Under the pieces are notes generated by a model. It had not been told where the DNA came from. It saw nothing but the letters and a program-made list of their open reading frames with translations, and did not search any database. A DNA stretch of 19,919 bases from positions 1-19,919 of the forward strand of contig NHFS02000077.1 in NCBI GenBank assembly GCA_002171315.2, read 5' to 3'. Origin of the DNA: Euryarchaeota archaeon TMED117. GTDB lineage: Archaea; Thermoplasmatota; Poseidoniia; Poseidoniales; Poseidoniaceae. Shown here piece by piece: positions 17,501 to 19,919 of the stretch (position 1 is the first letter of the stretch; each line of letters begins with the position of its first letter). A program made the position numbers and the translations under genes.

Positions 17501-17722
17501 ATATTGAGATTCTTCAAGTACATCAGGAAGTCCATCCCCATCACTGTCCGTAGCCTCTCCAGAAGTCACTTCATCTCCGAACAGATCTTCTTCGGCAGCA
17601 CTATCGAAATCCCCAACTCCATCAGAGGTCTGATAAAAGCCACTCACTCCTACGAAAAGGGCTCCAAATATTAGTGTTGAAATGATTGCAGCATACGCCA
17701 TTTGATTGTGATTTAGTGTCAT
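14585..17722 (-). CDS. Large TSP3-repeat calcium-binding surface protein with a barrel-sandwich insert
   Basis: 1045 residues. A hydrophobic segment at about 9-28 (AYAAIISTLIFGALFVGVSG) is a signal peptide or signal anchor. Almost all the rest is an array of roughly 18 units of the type DTDGDGLPDGWE...G.NP, which bind calcium through aspartates and give a long stiff rod. Two regions break the pattern. Residues 465-530 contain VELYVEKGDYV and APVDGYVYSINVAPGDQV, a biotinyl/lipoyl or HlyD-like barrel-sandwich signature that lacks the lysine used for cofactor attachment. Residues 780-840 are rich in tryptophan, glycine and cysteine (GCTETTTNGC, CDGC). No C-terminal anchor is seen, so attachment would be by the N-terminal helix. 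GGAGG lies 9 bases before ATG 17722. The next gene downstream (14578) is 6 bases away. Confidence 0.85.
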   Translation of the reverse strand: MTLNHNQMAYAAIISTLIFGALFVGVSGFYQTSDGVGDFDSAAEEDLFGDEVTSGEATDSDGDGLPDVLEESQYGTDKDDPDTDKDGMSDGWEVEHGLNPLDNGESEDFEDESGTTSTADDAEISNESDSWPDPEQGKYGDPDRDGLTNEQEAELGTDPQRADTDNDGLNDRWESMYGMNVSSPDGTIYLFNPLSGNWDCTLLNLALEETLSSMLEEFEGAPTWDELENPLGKHSCDQVLDYDDDGLLNFQEEAYGTDPTSSDSDGDMLPDILEVNSGAVVLDFELGSDCGEPESTPLSQRTPRSAPFASEVSAAWFLSDLDGDGLLNGPSDWDTDGDGMPDGFEYCFSFKQDHPTQEANKQLNPFNSSDGYNDWDEDGLNNLEEYQVSNKFGLTNGLPSFTSPWSQDTDGDQMPDGWEANQYNRTTLEYPLNPRNASNANDDIDFDGWDSDGDGDVMFEELELTTTVVELYVEKGDYVTSNTTIARGQFTMGGGNKQPVYLVAPVDGYVYSINVAPGDQVESRLFVWMNLVEESERFTNLMEYEARLDDQGNVVGRSTDPTHGDTDLDGLLDGIEVGGWEILVVNRGVQLTWVVSDPGLPDTDGDGLSDYLEFSSTCDGQGSNASNDDTDSDGESDQQETKLGYIFNGEQYFTSACMFDTDNDGLEDGEEVIAGADNFVTHANNSDTDGDGLIDGNEILFIPRPFQYETNPLINDTDADGMLDGWEMQVKSTEDNTNSHSLWVAVSNWDRPGCTETTTNGCQMEPGGYVWINWLGGFELQKKYEVSEMNLSGFDLPGNTLCDGCKGRWALDPSLNSLKDDTYDVDNDTLANGAEAPTNWNTNPVDDDTDGDKLPDGWEVRYSYEAINNNLVDNSTINAYGARGVMDPSMADSDLDGINDGEEDPDSDGLNRTGLIKKYCPGYNDTTNAECNIDPDSPDGLKFYNNLENYTNFEEFENGTNPVTNDTDGDAWEDGPEVYYMDHDDDGMATGWEYHFEFDPYDPADRLVDSDGDGHTNYCEFKWDTNPRNPISFPGQGELCDPFES

Positions 17723-17731
17723 TGGATATAG

Positions 17732-17736
17732 CCTCC
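17732..17736 (-). promoter_or_regulatory. Shine-Dalgarno GGAGG of the TSP3 protein gene
   Basis: GGAGG on the minus strand, 9 bases before ATG 17722. The 91-base gap between 17723 and 17813 otherwise holds AT-rich sequence with TAATTA-like stretches, but no promoter I can defend. Confidence 0.55.
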
Positions 17737-17813
17737 GCGTCTTGACTAATTATCCGAGCCCTTGATTCGGTTATGAACCTTGACCTTAGTTGCTCGATAT
17801 CAAGCGAATAGAA

Positions 17814-18851
17814 CTAAACTTGTACTTTGTATTCTAACAATGAAGAAATCGATACCTGTAGGAGTTCATCCTCCTGCCCAATAATCAACTTAAATTTCCT
17901 ACCATGTGCACGCTCCCAAATGCTCGTAATTAATCCGATAGAGAATGGCGCGAGAGGGCTTCTAGGTATCTGCAATATTGTATCATAAGACTGTACATCG
18001 TAAGACACCAAGGTCACATGACCCCACCCCTGATCCAATAAATAAACGCGGAAATAGGCATCCCAACTTTCTGGGCCAGTAATGTAAACAGAACGCTCTG
18101 ATAGTGAGAACAATTCACCAATTGAAGTAATAATTAACGCTAAAATTGAGCATTCTGAAGAAGACCAAAGACTAGGGCATTCTATCCAATTATTCTGACT
18201 CATATCAGGTGCATGCGGCAAGCAGGAGGAAACAAACCGTTCGAGAAGAGAAGCAGGTAACAACATGTAGCGTTCCCCATCAATTTCAATATGTCCGCTT
18301 TCCTTCGATATTAGTTGATTGGAAAAGGGTATCATGTTACTTTCAAGAGTAGGTTCTATTTTGTCTGACCAAGGGAAGGAGCGAATAGGTCTAGGAGGAG
18401 GCAATTGAGTGTTGTTTTCAAGTAAAAGTTGAACAACTCGAGGCGTTGGTTCATTCCATCGAAATTTGTATCTTGTCTGATGAAAAACTTCCAAGGCATA
18501 TGATGCTAATCCGACTGAAAAAAGAGGATGCGCACCATTTACGATTTCCTTTTTTGACAAATCTATCCTACCACTCCCAAAAAAATGACTCAAATTAGCC
18601 AAATTAGTATTGAAATTTTTCTTCTTAAAGAATCGAGTAGGCGATGCGAGTCGGTGGTGAAATTCAAGATCATCAACTACGGAATTTATGAAAGTACGGC
18701 TCAAAGGGTGAGTAAAGAGCCCTTCAAAACAACGCCACCATCGACTGAACTCATGTTGTTTCCACAACATGTAACAATTGTGATCAGAATCTAAAATAAA
18801 TCCATCGCGATTCGTTAATGATTCATGAGACAGTTGATTCTTAGGTGACAT
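17814..18851 (-). CDS. Protein of unknown function with a possible V4R-like C-terminal domain
   Basis: 345 residues. I do not recognise the N-terminal two thirds, which are rich in aromatic and basic residues (MLWKQHEFSRWWRCFEGLF, RFFKKKNFN). No membrane segment or signal peptide is clear. From about residue 210 the order of elements resembles the V4R (4-vinyl reductase) small-molecule sensor fold. These are MLLPASLLERF, a helix with ALIITSIGELF, then YLLDQGWGHVTLVSYD, RSPLAPFSIGLITSIWER and a final GRKFKLIIGQEDELLQVSI. The conserved cysteines of many V4R domains are missing. This is pattern matching from memory and is uncertain. The gene begins 3 bases after the glyA stop (TAG GGT ATG), so it is very likely in the same transcript as serine hydroxymethyltransferase. 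Its own downstream neighbour is 91 bases away. Confidence 0.75.
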   Translation of the reverse strand: MSPKNQLSHESLTNRDGFILDSDHNCYMLWKQHEFSRWWRCFEGLFTHPLSRTFINSVVDDLEFHHRLASPTRFFKKKNFNTNLANLSHFFGSGRIDLSKKEIVNGAHPLFSVGLASYALEVFHQTRYKFRWNEPTPRVVQLLLENNTQLPPPRPIRSFPWSDKIEPTLESNMIPFSNQLISKESGHIEIDGERYMLLPASLLERFVSSCLPHAPDMSQNNWIECPSLWSSSECSILALIITSIGELFSLSERSVYITGPESWDAYFRVYLLDQGWGHVTLVSYDVQSYDTILQIPRSPLAPFSIGLITSIWERAHGRKFKLIIGQEDELLQVSISSLLEYKVQV

Positions 18852-18854
18852 ACC

Positions 18855-19919
18855 CTACATTCCTTCATATGCAAGAGAATCCTCAGAATCAAAACAATAC
18901 TGTACATGTTGGAATTCTGATTTTAGATGAGAAACATCATGCTTTACAGTAGCTGCATCCTCTTGCTTGAGCAATACACGAGAATAAAATGAAGCTACTT
19001 CTTCCATTTCTCTTGGACCCATTCCTACTCTTGTAAGTTCTTGAACGCCAAGTCTGAGACCAGATGGCGTCATTGCTTTTGTATCACCTGGAAGCATATT
19101 CATGTTTGTAATTATTCCCGCTTTTTCCAATAATGCTGCTGCGGATGCCCCTGCTCCTGAATCAATTTCACCGTGTCGAGTAAGTACTTGATGAGAGGCA
19201 GTGTAACCACGAGATTCTGCTAGGACGTCAAAACCTTCTGCTGCAAGGGCTTGTGCAAATGCTTGGGCATTTTTCACAATATCTTGTGCATAGCTTGTTC
19301 CAAATGCTTCAAATTCTGCTAATGCAACAACCTTTCCAGCAACATGATGGAGATGATATGACGAACAGACACCTGGGAACATTGCATTGTTGAGTTTTCT
19401 CTGGAAAGTTGTATCTTCATTTGAGGACAATAAGAATCCTCCTTGGGGACCTGGGAACGTTTTGTGAGAGGAACCAGTCATAATATCTGCACCTTCCCTT
19501 AGAGGATCTTGAAACACCCCCCCCGCAATCAAACCGAGAACATGTGCTCCGTCGTACATGACAGTAGAACCAACTTCATGAGCTGCTTCGGCTAATTCTT
19601 TGAGAGGTGTTGGGAAGAGAAAAACAGATTGTCCAACAAGGGTGATTTTGGGTTTAAGGTCACGAATCAGGGCACACGACCCATCGATGTCTGGTTCCAT
19701 ACGTGATTCATCCCAAGGATACGTTGAGACGTTTAGATCACGCAACCCTACTGCACCCATTCGAGCATGAGAAATATGGCCACCATCAGCCGTTGAAACA
19801 GCAGTTATGGAGTCTCCAGGTTTTGCAAGTGCTTTCAGTGCACCTATGTTAGAGACCGTCCCCGAAGTTGATTGAATGTTCGCAAATGGGGCATTGAAGA
19901 CTTTCTTAGCCAAATCAAT
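18855..19919 (-). CDS. glyA: Serine hydroxymethyltransferase, N-terminus outside the window
   Basis: 354 codons are visible; the frame is open to the window edge and a TTG near 19913 is not a real start. The enzyme moves the hydroxymethyl group of serine to a tetrahydropterin or tetrahydrofolate, giving glycine and one-carbon units, with PLP. The fragment begins in the region usually found about residue 80 (FNAPFANIQSTSGTVSN). It has the PLP-binding aspartate region YDGAHVLGLIAGG and the Schiff-base lysine in TGSSHKTFPGPQGG (K151 counted from that TTG codon). The C-terminal LRLGVQELTRVGM is the usual SRxGT-like region in a diverged form. It is translated ahead of the unknown gene at 18851 with only 3 bases between. 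No frameshift or stop interrupts the visible part. Confidence 0.93.
   Translation of the reverse strand: MDLAKKVFNAPFANIQSTSGTVSNIGALKALAKPGDSITAVSTADGGHISHARMGAVGLRDLNVSTYPWDESRMEPDIDGSCALIRDLKPKITLVGQSVFLFPTPLKELAEAAHEVGSTVMYDGAHVLGLIAGGVFQDPLREGADIMTGSSHKTFPGPQGGFLLSSNEDTTFQRKLNNAMFPGVCSSYHLHHVAGKVVALAEFEAFGTSYAQDIVKNAQAFAQALAAEGFDVLAESRGYTASHQVLTRHGEIDSGAGASAAALLEKAGIITNMNMLPGDTKAMTPSGLRLGVQELTRVGMGPREMEEVASFYSRVLLKQEDAATVKHDVSHLKSEFQHVQYCFDSEDSLAYEGM

Noticed and set aside
15531..17674. Serine- and proline-rich open frames opposite the TSP3 protein
   Set aside because: They are the complement of GAT/GAC/GGT-rich repeats (ATC/ACC/TCA codons), a known artefact of biased coding sequence.
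1..19919. Mobile elements, integrase, phage or defence island
   Set aside because: No transposase, integrase, tRNA-linked repeat, nuclease or toxin-antitoxin signature was found; composition appears even by eye.

Overview
The window looks like a chromosomal segment of a planktonic, heterotrophic euryarchaeon of the Thermoplasmata-related marine group (Candidatus Poseidoniales / Marine Group II or a close relative). This is inferred from four things: an archaeal-type SRP (7S) RNA; a geranylgeranyl reductase of the kind that saturates archaeal lipids; very large calcium-binding (thrombospondin type 3) surface proteins; and dense, moderately AT-rich genes with Shine-Dalgarno motifs of the GAGGTGA type. 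No 16S gene or other strict taxonomic marker is present, so the placement is an inference.

Layout. On the minus strand at the left edge (1-1716) lie, in transcription order, class 2 dihydroorotate dehydrogenase (pyrD), a CcmE-type haem chaperone with the CxxxY variant motif, and the 5' (Alu) part of the SRP RNA, which runs off the window. Divergent from pyrD, the plus strand (1768-10468) carries a small unknown gene, a topoisomerase III-like type IA enzyme, a geranylgeranyl reductase, a two-helix membrane protein of unknown function and a 1011-residue lipoprotein. That lipoprotein joins thrombospondin type 3 repeats to a PNGase F-like glycopeptidase domain. Its 3' end overlaps tail-to-tail with a minus-strand series (19919-10447). 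In transcription order this series is serine hydroxymethyltransferase (glyA, 5' end outside the window), an unknown protein with a possible V4R-like C-terminus, a 1045-residue TSP3-repeat surface protein with a barrel-sandwich insert, a type I membrane protein with PKD/Ig-like folds, an M24 Xaa-Pro aminopeptidase and the menaquinone enzyme MqnC.

How the genes fit together. Three genes touch respiration: MqnC makes a menaquinone precursor, class 2 PyrD passes electrons to quinone, and CcmE serves cytochrome c maturation. Three others are exported or surface-anchored, and one of these probably acts on N-glycans of proteins. With the Xaa-Pro aminopeptidase they suit an organism that uses proteins and glycoproteins. 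The rest is core metabolism (lipid saturation, one-carbon metabolism, DNA topology, protein targeting).

The least expected items are the TSP3/PNGase F-like fusion, the barrel-sandwich domain inside a TSP3 array, the histidine-less CcmE and short palindromes in three plus-strand intergenic gaps. I saw no CRISPR array, insertion sequence, integrase or tRNA. No gene-free stretch exceeds about 100 bases.
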